DNA of 7,645 nucleotides, taken from contig SLLU01000043.1 of the NCBI GenBank assembly GCA_007133925.1, forward strand, positions 1 through 7,645, in the 5' to 3' direction. The number at the start of each line of letters is the position of its first letter. Position 1 is the stretch's first letter. This DNA is from Candidatus Halarchaeoplasma halalkaliphilum (lineage in GTDB: Archaea; Thermoplasmatota; Thermoplasmata; Halarchaeoplasmatales; Halarchaeoplasmataceae). Shown piece after piece: positions 1 through 5,842 of the stretch. The notes beneath the pieces are model-generated. The model had not been told where the DNA came from, ran no database searches, and saw only the letters and a list, made by a program, of their open reading frames with translations. The position numbers were made by a program, and so were the translations under genes.

Positions 1-433
1 AGGTCGTACTCGTAGGTCCAGAGCGGAGTTTCGTTGGTTGCTACCTTCTGCTGCCTGACTCTGTAAAGGTTTCCCACCGCATCGTAACTGTAAACCACCT
101 CACTTCCCTCGGGTCCTTTGGTGTATGTCTGCCGCCCTTCTTCATCATATTCTAAAATGGTTTCGTTGCCCATGGCATCGATCTCCTTGACAAGGTTCCC
201 CGTGGCATCGTACACATACTGTGTTCCATGGCCCAGGGGGTCGTACTCCGCCACCAGTCTGCCCAGGATATCATACTCACTCGTCCATTCGTTACCCATC
301 CGGTCCCTGCGAGTGATGACGTTTCCGAACACATCGTATCCGTACCCCCGGCAGTACCGTCGGGGAAAGAGACGTTGGTAAGGCGGCCCTGGGTATCGTG
401 CTCCCGACGAGTAATAGAAAAAAACAGATCACC
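1..433 (-). pseudogene. RHS/YD-repeat protein fragment, 5'-truncated and frameshifted, runs off left edge
   Basis: Reading the minus strand leftward gives a run of YD-type repeats: segments such as EYDILGRLVAEYD, YVYDATGNLVKEIDAMGNE, EYDEEGRQTYTKGPEGSEV and SYDAVGNLYRV, spaced about 20 residues apart. This is the pattern of RHS/YD-repeat proteins, large secreted or surface beta-cage proteins that often carry variable C-terminal toxins. Positions 344-1 are open in one frame to the window edge. Upstream, 433-353 encodes matching sequence (REHDTQGRLTNVSFPDGT) in a different frame. Adding one G to the G5 run at 345-349 would join both into one continuous repeat (FPDGTAGGYGYDVFGN). Upstream of 433 the frame closes at a TGA (434-436), with no ATG, GTG or TTG in between, and the other two frames also have stops here. 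The N-terminal part is therefore absent. The family call is firm; whether this is a decayed gene, a displaced cassette or a sequencing error is open. The rest lies outside the window. Confidence 0.8.
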
Positions 434-453
434 TCACCGTACAACCATTACCC

Positions 454-493
454 TAAAACATAAATCGGGAACATCCCATTGGGGTTCAGGTGA
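454..493 (+). promoter_or_regulatory. Putative promoter and Shine-Dalgarno of the M55 peptidase gene
   Basis: The interval between the RHS remnant and the peptidase gene contains an A-rich element (CTAAAACATAAATC, about 453-466) that could serve as a weak BRE/TATA. An AGGTGA ribosome binding site lies at 488-493, six bases before the ATG at 500. The Shine-Dalgarno is convincing. The TATA assignment is weak, because a start site about 26 bases downstream of it would fall very close to the ribosome binding site. Confidence 0.4.
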
Positions 494-499
494 AGAAAG

Positions 500-1315
500 A
501 TGAAGGTACTTTTATCGGTTGACATAGAAGGGATCTCCGGGGTGGTCTCCGTGAAGCACGGTGACATGGACTCCAAGGAATACGAGGACGCAAGGAAGAG
601 GATGACCGGCGAGGCCAACGCTGCGGCGGTGGGAGCCTACGATGCCGGGGCCGAGCAGGTGTTCGTTACCGACGGCCACGGAAAGATGCGGAACATCAGA
701 ATAGAAGATATGGACGAGAGGGTGGAGCTGTTCTACGGCCGCCCAAAGATACTGTCACAGATGGAGGGACTGGATCAGGGTGTGGACAGGGTGGGATACG
801 TGGGATACCACAGTTCCGCCCACAGCTTCGGGACCCTGGCCCACACCTACTCTGGCATGGTGGTGGACAAGCTGATCATAGGGGGGCACATGGCGGGAGA
901 ATTTGCGATGAACTCGTTCCTGGCCGGTGAGTACGACGTTCCCGTGTTCTTCATATCCGGGGATGCCGAGGCCGTGAAGGAGGCCAAGGAACTCTACCCG
1001 GACATACCCCACGTGGTGACAAAGATACCCACGGGCAGATACAGCGCCAGATGCCGTCACCCCGAGGTGGTCAAGAGGGAGATACGGGAAACCGTGGCCA
1101 ACTCACTGAATAGCCATGGGAAGGTCATCAAAACCCAAGACACCTCCTTCCGTATGTTCTTCAAGGACGCTGGGAAACTGGACAACCTGGAGCTGCTGCC
1201 CGAAGTTGAAAGGGTGGGTCCAAAAGAGTTCGTCATAGACACCGGGGATTACGAGGATAACTACAAACTATTCCGGGCCTGTACCATGTTGGCCACGGTG
1301 GTATCCCAGGACTGA
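500..1315 (+). CDS. dppA: M55-family zinc D-aminopeptidase (DppA-type)
   Basis: A 271-residue cytoplasmic protein matching Bacillus subtilis DppA, a self-compartmentalising D-aminopeptidase that removes N-terminal D-amino acids such as D-Ala from short peptides. The family fingerprint SxDxEG is present at residues 6-11 (SVDIEG). The dinuclear zinc ligands of DppA can be placed as D8, E10, H60 (in TDGH), H104 (in GYHSSAHS) and E134 (in AGE, one residue offset from DppA). A conserved active-site-region histidine is at 115 (AHT). Length is normal for the family, and there is no signal peptide. The ATG at 500 is chosen because AGGTGA lies six bases upstream and MKVLLSVD aligns with the family N-terminus. 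The stop at 1315 directly abuts the stop of the convergent TatD-like gene. The substrate in this organism is unknown; a role in recycling D-amino-acid peptides is inferred from the family. The symbol is by homology only, since no dpp transporter genes are nearby. Confidence 0.92.
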   Translation: MKVLLSVDIEGISGVVSVKHGDMDSKEYEDARKRMTGEANAAAVGAYDAGAEQVFVTDGHGKMRNIRIEDMDERVELFYGRPKILSQMEGLDQGVDRVGYVGYHSSAHSFGTLAHTYSGMVVDKLIIGGHMAGEFAMNSFLAGEYDVPVFFISGDAEAVKEAKELYPDIPHVVTKIPTGRYSARCRHPEVVKREIRETVANSLNSHGKVIKTQDTSFRMFFKDAGKLDNLELLPEVERVGPKEFVIDTGDYEDNYKLFRACTMLATVVSQD

Positions 1316-2164
1316 CTAAGATTCCATGTCGATCCCGTAAAGGGAGGTGGGATTCTCCACGTGTATCCGTTGCCATCCCCGGTCCGTCAGGAGCCCTTCG
1401 AGATTGAGTTTTATGGTCCTCTTGGGCACCGTCTTTATACCTAACACCGCACCGGGCCGTGTAGGGTCGTCCAGGAAATCCGTCTCCATGAGAAAACGGT
1501 CCCCCTTTTCCAGAGCGGTCCGAAGGTTCTTTTCGCTGGCCAGTACCGACGGGAACAGTCCGTGGTTCTCCGCCTCAAGTATCATGGGTGGGCTGTAATG
1601 CTTGACCACCTTTTCCCTGGCCAGACCTGCCTGGTCTGCCATGGCAGCGATCTCACGGCACACCTCGGGTGTTGAGCTTTCGGTGTGGAGGACCACCGGG
1701 CAGGAAAGGTCCGCAGCGAGCTCCATGCCGTATAGCATAACACGGTTGGATGCGTTCCATACGTCCGAGGATACGGGAAAATGGGGCCTGCCTATCTCCC
1801 CCAGGGCCACCGCCCTTCCGTCAGTGACATGGTCGGCGGCAAGTCTCATCCCCTCCATGAGTATGTCCTCCGCCTTCTCCAATCCGACCCTCTCTTCCAG
1901 GGCCAGCATATCCACGGGATAGGGGCCCAGGGTCACGTACACCTTAACGTTGGTTTTCTCTCTCGCCTCCAGGGCCATCCTCAGGGTACGGTCGTAGATG
2001 GGTGCGTATCCCTTGTGATCCCAGTCCCTGAGGTCGTGATAGGGCATGTGGGATAGTACGAGATGGGTACCTCCGGCCCTCTGAAACTCCTTGACAGATT
2101 CAACGCAGTCCCCCTGCCTCTGCAGGTGGATGTGATTGTCAAAAATGGGTAATTCCGGTTTAAT
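1316..2164 (-). CDS. TatD-like TIM-barrel metal-dependent hydrolase (archaeal COG1099 type), probable ATT start
   Basis: A predicted metal-dependent hydrolase of the amidohydrolase/TatD superfamily, 282 residues if it starts at ATT 2164-2162. From that start the metal-site motifs are all present: H11-x-H13 (FDNHIH), E123 (GEIG), H160 (VVLHTE), H189 (VVKHYSPP) and D229 (METD). TatD proteins are DNases or phosphoesterases, but the archaeal branch has no established substrate. The first ATG in frame (2047) lies after the HxH motif and would give a 243-residue protein lacking two metal ligands. Upstream of 2047 the frame stays open to a TAA at 2195-2197 and clearly encodes family-like sequence (FQRAGGTHLVLSH), but it contains no ATG, GTG or TTG. 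ATT 2164 overlaps the last bases of the tbp gene, and a purine-rich GAGGGG lies about 12-14 bases upstream. Translation coupled to tbp is therefore the likeliest explanation; a frameshift or sequence error is the alternative. Confidence 0.8.
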   Translation of the reverse strand: MKPELPIFDNHIHLQRQGDCVESVKEFQRAGGTHLVLSHMPYHDLRDWDHKGYAPIYDRTLRMALEAREKTNVKVYVTLGPYPVDMLALEERVGLEKAEDILMEGMRLAADHVTDGRAVALGEIGRPHFPVSSDVWNASNRVMLYGMELAADLSCPVVLHTESSTPEVCREIAAMADQAGLAREKVVKHYSPPMILEAENHGLFPSVLASEKNLRTALEKGDRFLMETDFLDDPTRPGAVLGIKTVPKRTIKLNLEGLLTDRGWQRIHVENPTSLYGIDMES

Positions 2165-2708
2165 GAAGCAACCCCGCCCCTCTGAGTTCGCCCTTTATGT
2201 GCTCCACAGCCTTCTCCAGATCACCGATGTTCTTGGCACCGGTGCACACCATGTTGCCGGAGCCGAATAGCAGTAGTACCACATCGGAATCCACCAGTCG
2301 GTAAACAAGTCCGGGGAACTGCTCCGGTTCGTATTCTACTCTTTCCAGGCCCAGGGTTATGGCCACGGAATTCAGGTTAAGGTCCACTCCGAGACCGTAG
2401 GAGGCCACTATGTTCTGAACTGTCACCTCTATCTCCGTTGTTATCTCCACACCGCTCTCGTTGAGAAGGTCCTTGACCTTATTCACGCTGGTCCTGGCAT
2501 CCTCCGTTGTCTTTCCCCCTGTGCATACCACCTTGCCACTGGTGAAGAGCAATATGGCTGTTTTTGGTTCCTTTACCCTGAAAACCAGTCCGGGGAATTT
2601 TTCCGGGTCATATTCGGAACCCTCGAGTATCCTCGAGGCCTCCTCGAGATCGATCTTTCTATCCATGGACGATGATGCCACCACGTTCTCTATCTTCAGC
2701 CCGTTCAT
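2160..2708 (-). CDS. tbp: TATA-box binding protein (TBP)
   Basis: The archaeal general transcription factor that binds and bends TATA boxes and recruits TFB and RNA polymerase. The 182-residue protein shows the two-fold TBP repeat: IENVVAS ... EKFPGLVFRV ... LLFTSGKVVCTGGK in the first half and VQNIVAS ... EQFPGLVYRL ... LLFGSGNMVCTGAK in the second. The paired minor-groove asparagines are N8 and N99. The DNA-intercalating phenylalanine pairs can be placed at F38/F55 and F131/F148. In the second repeat the usual SGK is SGN (N152), a mild departure. There is no acidic C-terminal tail; the protein ends at GLLH. A GTG nine bases upstream (2717) is also in frame. I choose ATG 2708 because the TATA box predicts transcription starting around 2710, and because GTGAT just before ATG resembles a ribosome binding site. 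It overlaps the downstream TatD-like gene by 5 bases and is divergent from the U32-like gene. Confidence 0.96.
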   Translation of the reverse strand: MNGLKIENVVASSSMDRKIDLEEASRILEGSEYDPEKFPGLVFRVKEPKTAILLFTSGKVVCTGGKTTEDARTSVNKVKDLLNESGVEITTEIEVTVQNIVASYGLGVDLNLNSVAITLGLERVEYEPEQFPGLVYRLVDSDVVLLLFGSGNMVCTGAKNIGDLEKAVEHIKGELRGAGLLH

Positions 2709-2732
2709 AAATATCACTTCATGTCAAACTGC

Positions 2733-2746
2733 TTTAAATACTTTTC
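2733..2746 (-). promoter_or_regulatory. BRE/TATA promoter of tbp
   Basis: On the minus strand GAAAAG (2746-2741) followed by TATTTAAA (2740-2733) is a good archaeal BRE plus TATA box. The expected start site 25-27 bases downstream of the box centre falls near 2710, at or just before the chosen ATG at 2708. The transcript would be leaderless or nearly so. This argues against the upstream in-frame GTG at 2717. Confidence 0.75.
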
Positions 2747-2763
2747 AAACTAAAAACACAGTC

Positions 2764-2777
2764 GGGTTAATAAACCC
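2764..2777. repeat. Short inverted repeat in the tbp/U32 divergent intergenic region
   Basis: GGGTT - AATA - AACCC forms a perfect 5-bp inverted repeat. It lies 18 bases upstream of the tbp BRE and about 70 bases upstream of the U32-gene TATA box. It could be an operator half-pair or chance; there is no poly-T tract suggesting a terminator. Confidence 0.35.
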
Positions 2778-2808
2778 TTCGAAGAACATTTCAAGTAAGA
2801 TGTTGGTG

Positions 2809-2825
2809 ACTCCCTACGGAGTAAA
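2809..2825. repeat. Inverted repeat and first copy of a 9-bp direct repeat upstream of the U32-gene promoter
   Basis: ACTCC (2809-2813) and GGAGT (2818-2822) are perfect 5-bp inverted arms. They overlap CGGAGTAAA at 2817-2825, which recurs exactly at 2881-2889. The first copy lies upstream of the BRE/TATA of the U32-like gene and the second sits at its predicted start site. This arrangement would suit a transcription factor binding on both sides of the promoter, but no factor is identified. Confidence 0.35.
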
Positions 2826-2843
2826 GGCAGTTTTCGGTTCAGT

Positions 2844-2856
2844 GAAAGTTATATAC
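2844..2856 (+). promoter_or_regulatory. BRE/TATA promoter of the U32-like/aminotransferase unit
   Basis: GAAAG (2844-2848) immediately before TTATATAC (2849-2856) is a near-textbook archaeal BRE and TATA box. The expected start site is around 2879. That lies downstream of the first in-frame GTG (2870) and so supports ATG 2906 as the translation start, with a leader of roughly 27 bases. A second ATATAC at 2864-2869 could give an alternative start site about 13 bases later. Confidence 0.75.
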
Positions 2857-2880
2857 TTACAACATATACGTGTGTACTAT

Positions 2881-2889
2881 CGGAGTAAA
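2881..2889 (+). repeat. Second copy of the CGGAGTAAA direct repeat, at the predicted transcription start
   Basis: CGGAGTAAA here is an exact copy of 2817-2825, 64 bases away. Both copies are preceded by CTA or CTAT. The position at the predicted start site of the U32-like gene is one where a bound repressor would block transcription. Nine bases is short enough for chance to remain possible. Confidence 0.35.
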
Positions 2890-2905
2890 AAATAATGGTG
2901 TAAAC

Positions 2906-3856
2906 ATGAAAGGCATGAAAGAAATTTTGGATGCTATGGAAGAGCTAGGCGTACCGAGCAGTGACCCCAAGGACTTGCCGAAATCCCAGAAGAGTTTCCC
3001 GGACGGATCTCAATACCGCATGGAGATATCGGGTATAGAAAGACTGTCCACCCTGGAAGCCCTGGTAGAGGAGAGAGAGGAAAGGGGCATACCCATACAC
3101 AGACTAATCAGCACTGTCATGGGGAGCACACTGCTCACCGACGACGAGCTGAGGGATTTCGCCCAGTTGGCCCATGACGAGGACATGGAGGTTATCATCA
3201 CACCGGGACCCCGGTCGAGCTGGAACACGGGCAGGCAGATCGCCACACCCGAAGGCGCCATCTCCGGGCTGAGGGTTAGGGGCTCGGACAACATAGTCTA
3301 TGCCATCAAGGACATCAAGCGCTGCATAGACTTCGGCTTCAGGGGATTCCTGGTCACCGACGAGGGTGTCATGTGGCTGGCCAACGAGCTCAAGAAGAAG
3401 GGACTCATACCCGATGATGTGACATTCAAGATATCCATATACGCGGGTCACGGCAATGCCGCGGGAGGCAAGTTGCTGGAGAGCCTCGGTGCGGGAACCT
3501 TCAACCCCCTGGGAGATCTCTCCATACCCATGTTCGCGTCCATAAGACAGGCCATCGACATACCCATAGACATACACATATATCTGGCTGATTCCATGGG
3601 AGGCTTCAACAGATTCTACGAGGCACCGGACATGGCAAGGGTAGCCGCACCCTGCTACTTCAAGATAGAGCCGGGATACGGACTGGCTGCCGGAGCAGGC
3701 ATGTACAAGCCCTGGGTTGACCCGGGTATGCTGGCCAGCTTCGCCCGTGAAAAGGTCAAATACGCCGAGATAATCCACAACATAATCCAGGATGAGTATC
3801 CTGAACTGAAGCTGTCCAAACACGGTGCCAAGGACCTCTGCATACCCCAACCCTAG
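2906..3856 (+). CDS. TIM-barrel protein of the type annotated as U32-family peptidase
   Basis: A 316-residue soluble protein. Its alternating strand and helix pattern and conserved blocks resemble a family in anaerobic prokaryotes commonly labelled U32 peptidase: FPDGSQYRMEI (31-41), LTDDELRDFAQLA (77-89), GLRVRGSDNIVYAIKD (121-136), GFRGFLVTDEG (144-154), KISIYAGHGNA (175-185) and GDLSIPMFASIRQAIDIPIDIHI (from about 203). I recognise this by general resemblance. The classic U32 signature with its clustered cysteines is not visible, so proteolytic activity should not be assumed. Candidate functional residues are D152/E153 (TDEG), H182 (AGHGN) and D204. ATG 2906 is preferred over GTG 2870 because the promoter predicts transcription beginning after the GTG, and GGTG (2897-2900) sits five bases before the ATG. 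ATG 2915 is also possible. The aminotransferase gene begins 10 bases downstream, so the two are probably co-transcribed and may act on the same amino acids. Substrate unknown. Confidence 0.65.
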   Translation: MKGMKEILDAMEELGVPSSDPKDLPKSQKSFPDGSQYRMEISGIERLSTLEALVEEREERGIPIHRLISTVMGSTLLTDDELRDFAQLAHDEDMEVIITPGPRSSWNTGRQIATPEGAISGLRVRGSDNIVYAIKDIKRCIDFGFRGFLVTDEGVMWLANELKKKGLIPDDVTFKISIYAGHGNAAGGKLLESLGAGTFNPLGDLSIPMFASIRQAIDIPIDIHIYLADSMGGFNRFYEAPDMARVAAPCYFKIEPGYGLAAGAGMYKPWVDPGMLASFAREKVKYAEIIHNIIQDEYPELKLSKHGAKDLCIPQP

Positions 3857-3866
3857 GGGATGCACC

Positions 3867-5036
3867 ATGGCACCATTGGCCGGTGATTTTTCACTCCTCA
3901 GGGGGGAACCCCCCCTGGAATATCTTGCCAGGGCCAACCAACTCCAGGCCCAGGGAAAGGATATGGTCCGTTTCGAGATAGGCCAGCCTGATTTCGATAC
4001 ACCGGAGAACGTGAAGAACGTTGCACGGGAGGCTTTGAAAGAGGGTTTCACACATTACGTCCCATCCCTGGGTATACCGGAACTCATAGAAGCCATACGA
4101 GACGATATAGAGAAGACCAGGGGGTTCCGACCGGATAAGAAACAGGTCATGGTCCTTCCCGGAGCCAAGCCGGGTATATTCTTCGGCCTTATGACCACCG
4201 TGGCCATGGGCGACGAGGTGATCTACCAGAATCCATTCTACTTCCAGTACGATTCGCTGATAGGATACATGGGCGCGAGGAAGGTTGAGATACCCCTGTA
4301 CGAGAAGGATGAGTTCCGTGTGACCCCGGAGCAGATCCAGGAGAAGATCACCGGAGATACCAAGCTGATCCTTTTGAACTCACCCCAGAATCCCACCGGG
4401 GGAGTCCTGAAGAAAGGGGACGTTGAAGCCATAGCGGAGATGGCGGAGGAGAACGATGCTTACATACTCTCGGATGAGATATACAGCAAGATGCTCTACG
4501 ACGGCGAGAAGCACCACAGTCCTGCATACCTGGACCAGTGCAGGGAACGTACCATCATAGTGGACGGGTTCTCCAAGGCGTACTCCATGACAGGATGGAG
4601 ACTTGGTTACATGATCGCCCCGGAGGAAATAATACACAAGACCCACAACCTGTTCGCCGATGTGGCGTCGTGCACCACGTCCTTCGTACAAAAAGGAGGT
4701 GTGGAGGCTCTTAAAAACGGCCAGGGGTTCGTGGACCACATCATGGAGCACTTCACCAGGAGAAGGGAGGCCGTGGTTAAGGGCCTCAATGAGGTACCGG
4801 GCTTCAGCTGCATATACCCCAAAGGCGCCTTCTACGCCTTCCCAAACATAAAGGAAACCGGTATGAGCAGCGAGGAACTGGCAAATCATATGATCCAGGA
4901 AGGGGTTTGCCTGTTACCGGGAACCGCCTTCGGGAGTCAGGGAGAAGGTTACCTCAGGCTGTCCTATGCACGTTCTGTAGAAGAGATAAACAAGGGAATA
5001 GAAAAGATGAAGACGGCTATGGAGAAGGTACTTTAG
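3867..5036 (+). CDS. Class I PLP-dependent aminotransferase (aspartate/aromatic/alanine type)
   Basis: A 389-residue fold-type I aminotransferase that exchanges an amino group between an amino acid and a 2-oxo acid through pyridoxal phosphate. Numbered from ATG 3867: the N-terminal substrate-loop motif is FEIGQPDFDTP (about 36-46); N175 lies in NSPQNPTG; D203 and Y206 lie in SDEIY and contact the PLP pyridine ring; K237 in SKAYSMTGWRLGY forms the Schiff base; R364 in YLRLSYA should bind the substrate carboxylate. Length is typical for the AspC/AspB group. Amino-acid preference cannot be read from the sequence. The ATG at 3867 is chosen over upstream in-frame codons because those overlap the preceding gene, family similarity starts near LAGDFS, and GGGGAT lies just upstream. 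It follows the U32-like gene by 10 bases. Its stop codon overlaps that of the convergent nucleotidyltransferase gene (positions 5033-5036). Confidence 0.93.
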   Translation: MAPLAGDFSLLRGEPPLEYLARANQLQAQGKDMVRFEIGQPDFDTPENVKNVAREALKEGFTHYVPSLGIPELIEAIRDDIEKTRGFRPDKKQVMVLPGAKPGIFFGLMTTVAMGDEVIYQNPFYFQYDSLIGYMGARKVEIPLYEKDEFRVTPEQIQEKITGDTKLILLNSPQNPTGGVLKKGDVEAIAEMAEENDAYILSDEIYSKMLYDGEKHHSPAYLDQCRERTIIVDGFSKAYSMTGWRLGYMIAPEEIIHKTHNLFADVASCTTSFVQKGGVEALKNGQGFVDHIMEHFTRRREAVVKGLNEVPGFSCIYPKGAFYAFPNIKETGMSSEELANHMIQEGVCLLPGTAFGSQGEGYLRLSYARSVEEINKGIEKMKTAMEKVL

Positions 5037-5800
5037 ACTCCTTCTTCTTCCAACCTTTCCATCTCCAGTCGGTCAGCTTCTCTCAGGGATTCGAAGGTCC
5101 CTATATCGAACCGCTTGCCCTGGAACACGTAGCCGTACATATCGTTCCCGTCTCGCCTCATTAGCTCGATGGAATCCGTGAGCCAAAGTTCGCCTTTCTT
5201 TCCCGGAACCGTTTGTTTTATGTGATGGAATATCTCAGAGCCTAGTATCATTAAGCCAGCTATGTTGAGCCACTGGCCGTCCACCCGGTAGGGTTCAGCC
5301 TCATCCCAGGTAGGCTTCTCTATCATCCCGTGGATCTGGTTGTTCTCGTCCATCTTCACCACACCGAAACGCCTAGGGTCTTCAACGGGGTTCAGTACCA
5401 GGGTGCCCCTGCTGTTATTTTCCTTGTGAAGCTCCACTATATCCTTCATGGTATCGTAGGGTGTGATGTAGTTATCCCCGTACATCACCACAAAATCGTC
5501 ATCGCCTATGAAATCGTCTCCCAGGGAAACCGCATGGGCCGTCCCCCTGGCCTCCTCCTGCATCCTGAAGTATATCTTGAGCCCAAGTCTCTGGCCCGAG
5601 CCCAGGTAATCCAGAAGGGCGTGCTTTTTCCAGCCAACTATTATGAGTACGTCCTCTATCCCCCCGGCCCTCAATACCTCCAGTACGTGCTCTATGGCGG
5701 GTTTTTTACCCACACGGATCATCTCCTTGGGTATGGCATCCGTCATGGGCTTCAGCCGTGTACCCTCACCCGCTGCCAGCACTATCGCTTTCTTTACCAT
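5033..5800 (-). CDS. Sugar-1-phosphate nucleotidyltransferase (GalU/RfbA-like)
   Basis: A 255-residue cytoplasmic enzyme that would transfer a nucleotidyl group from an NTP to a sugar 1-phosphate, giving an NDP-sugar for glycan, glycolipid or S-layer glycosylation. The nucleotide-binding signature LAAGEGTRLKPMT is at 8-20, followed by K25 in IPKEM, the base-binding GTAHAV (86-91), the metal-binding GDN (108-110), EKP (161-163), ELWLTDSIELM (204-214) and the C-terminal FDIGTFESL (231-239). Only the catalytic domain is present; there is no left-handed beta-helix acyltransferase domain. The motifs fit UTP-glucose-1-phosphate uridylyltransferase and dTDP-glucose synthases about equally. GTG 5809, ATG 5803 and ATG 5800 are all in frame. 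ATG 5800 is preferred because AGGTGA then lies five bases upstream, whereas with GTG 5809 the ribosome binding site would overlap the start. It is the last gene of the minus-strand run, 42 bases after the DUF457 gene. Confidence 0.9.
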   Translation of the reverse strand: MVKKAIVLAAGEGTRLKPMTDAIPKEMIRVGKKPAIEHVLEVLRAGGIEDVLIIVGWKKHALLDYLGSGQRLGLKIYFRMQEEARGTAHAVSLGDDFIGDDDFVVMYGDNYITPYDTMKDIVELHKENNSRGTLVLNPVEDPRRFGVVKMDENNQIHGMIEKPTWDEAEPYRVDGQWLNIAGLMILGSEIFHHIKQTVPGKKGELWLTDSIELMRRDGNDMYGYVFQGKRFDIGTFESLREADRLEMERLEEEGV

Positions 5801-5808
5801 CATGCTCA

Positions 5809-5830
5809 CCTTTTTGGATATGCCAAAAGG
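5809..5830 (-). promoter_or_regulatory. Hairpin overlapping the nucleotidyltransferase ribosome binding site
   Basis: On the minus strand CCTTTTGG (5830-5823), a CATAT loop and CCAAAAAGG (5817-5809) form an 8-bp stem with one bulged A. The AGG at its 3' end belongs to the AGGTGA Shine-Dalgarno preceding ATG 5800. In RNA this A/U-rich hairpin could partly hide the ribosome binding site. No ligand-binding fold is visible. Confidence 0.4.
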
Positions 5831-5842
5831 GGTATTCGATTA

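Noticed and set aside
428..437. GATCACCTCA resembles the 3' end of archaeal 16S rRNA
   Set aside because: Only about nine bases match and no rRNA sequence flanks it; on the minus strand it is simply a Shine-Dalgarno-like GAGGTGATC, with no suitable start codon following.
228..503. A plus-strand open frame opposite the RHS remnant
   Set aside because: Its translation has no domain and it overlaps the M55 start; the minus strand carries the clear YD repeats.
2870..2872. GTG as the start of the U32-like gene
   Set aside because: It lies only 14 bases after the TATA box and thus upstream of the expected transcription start; ATG 2906 has a GGTG at good spacing.
3104..4051. A 315-codon open frame on the minus strand
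   Set aside because: It lies antisense to the U32-like and aminotransferase genes, both with strong family motifs, and its translation shows no recognisable domain. It is open because of the codon bias of the real genes.
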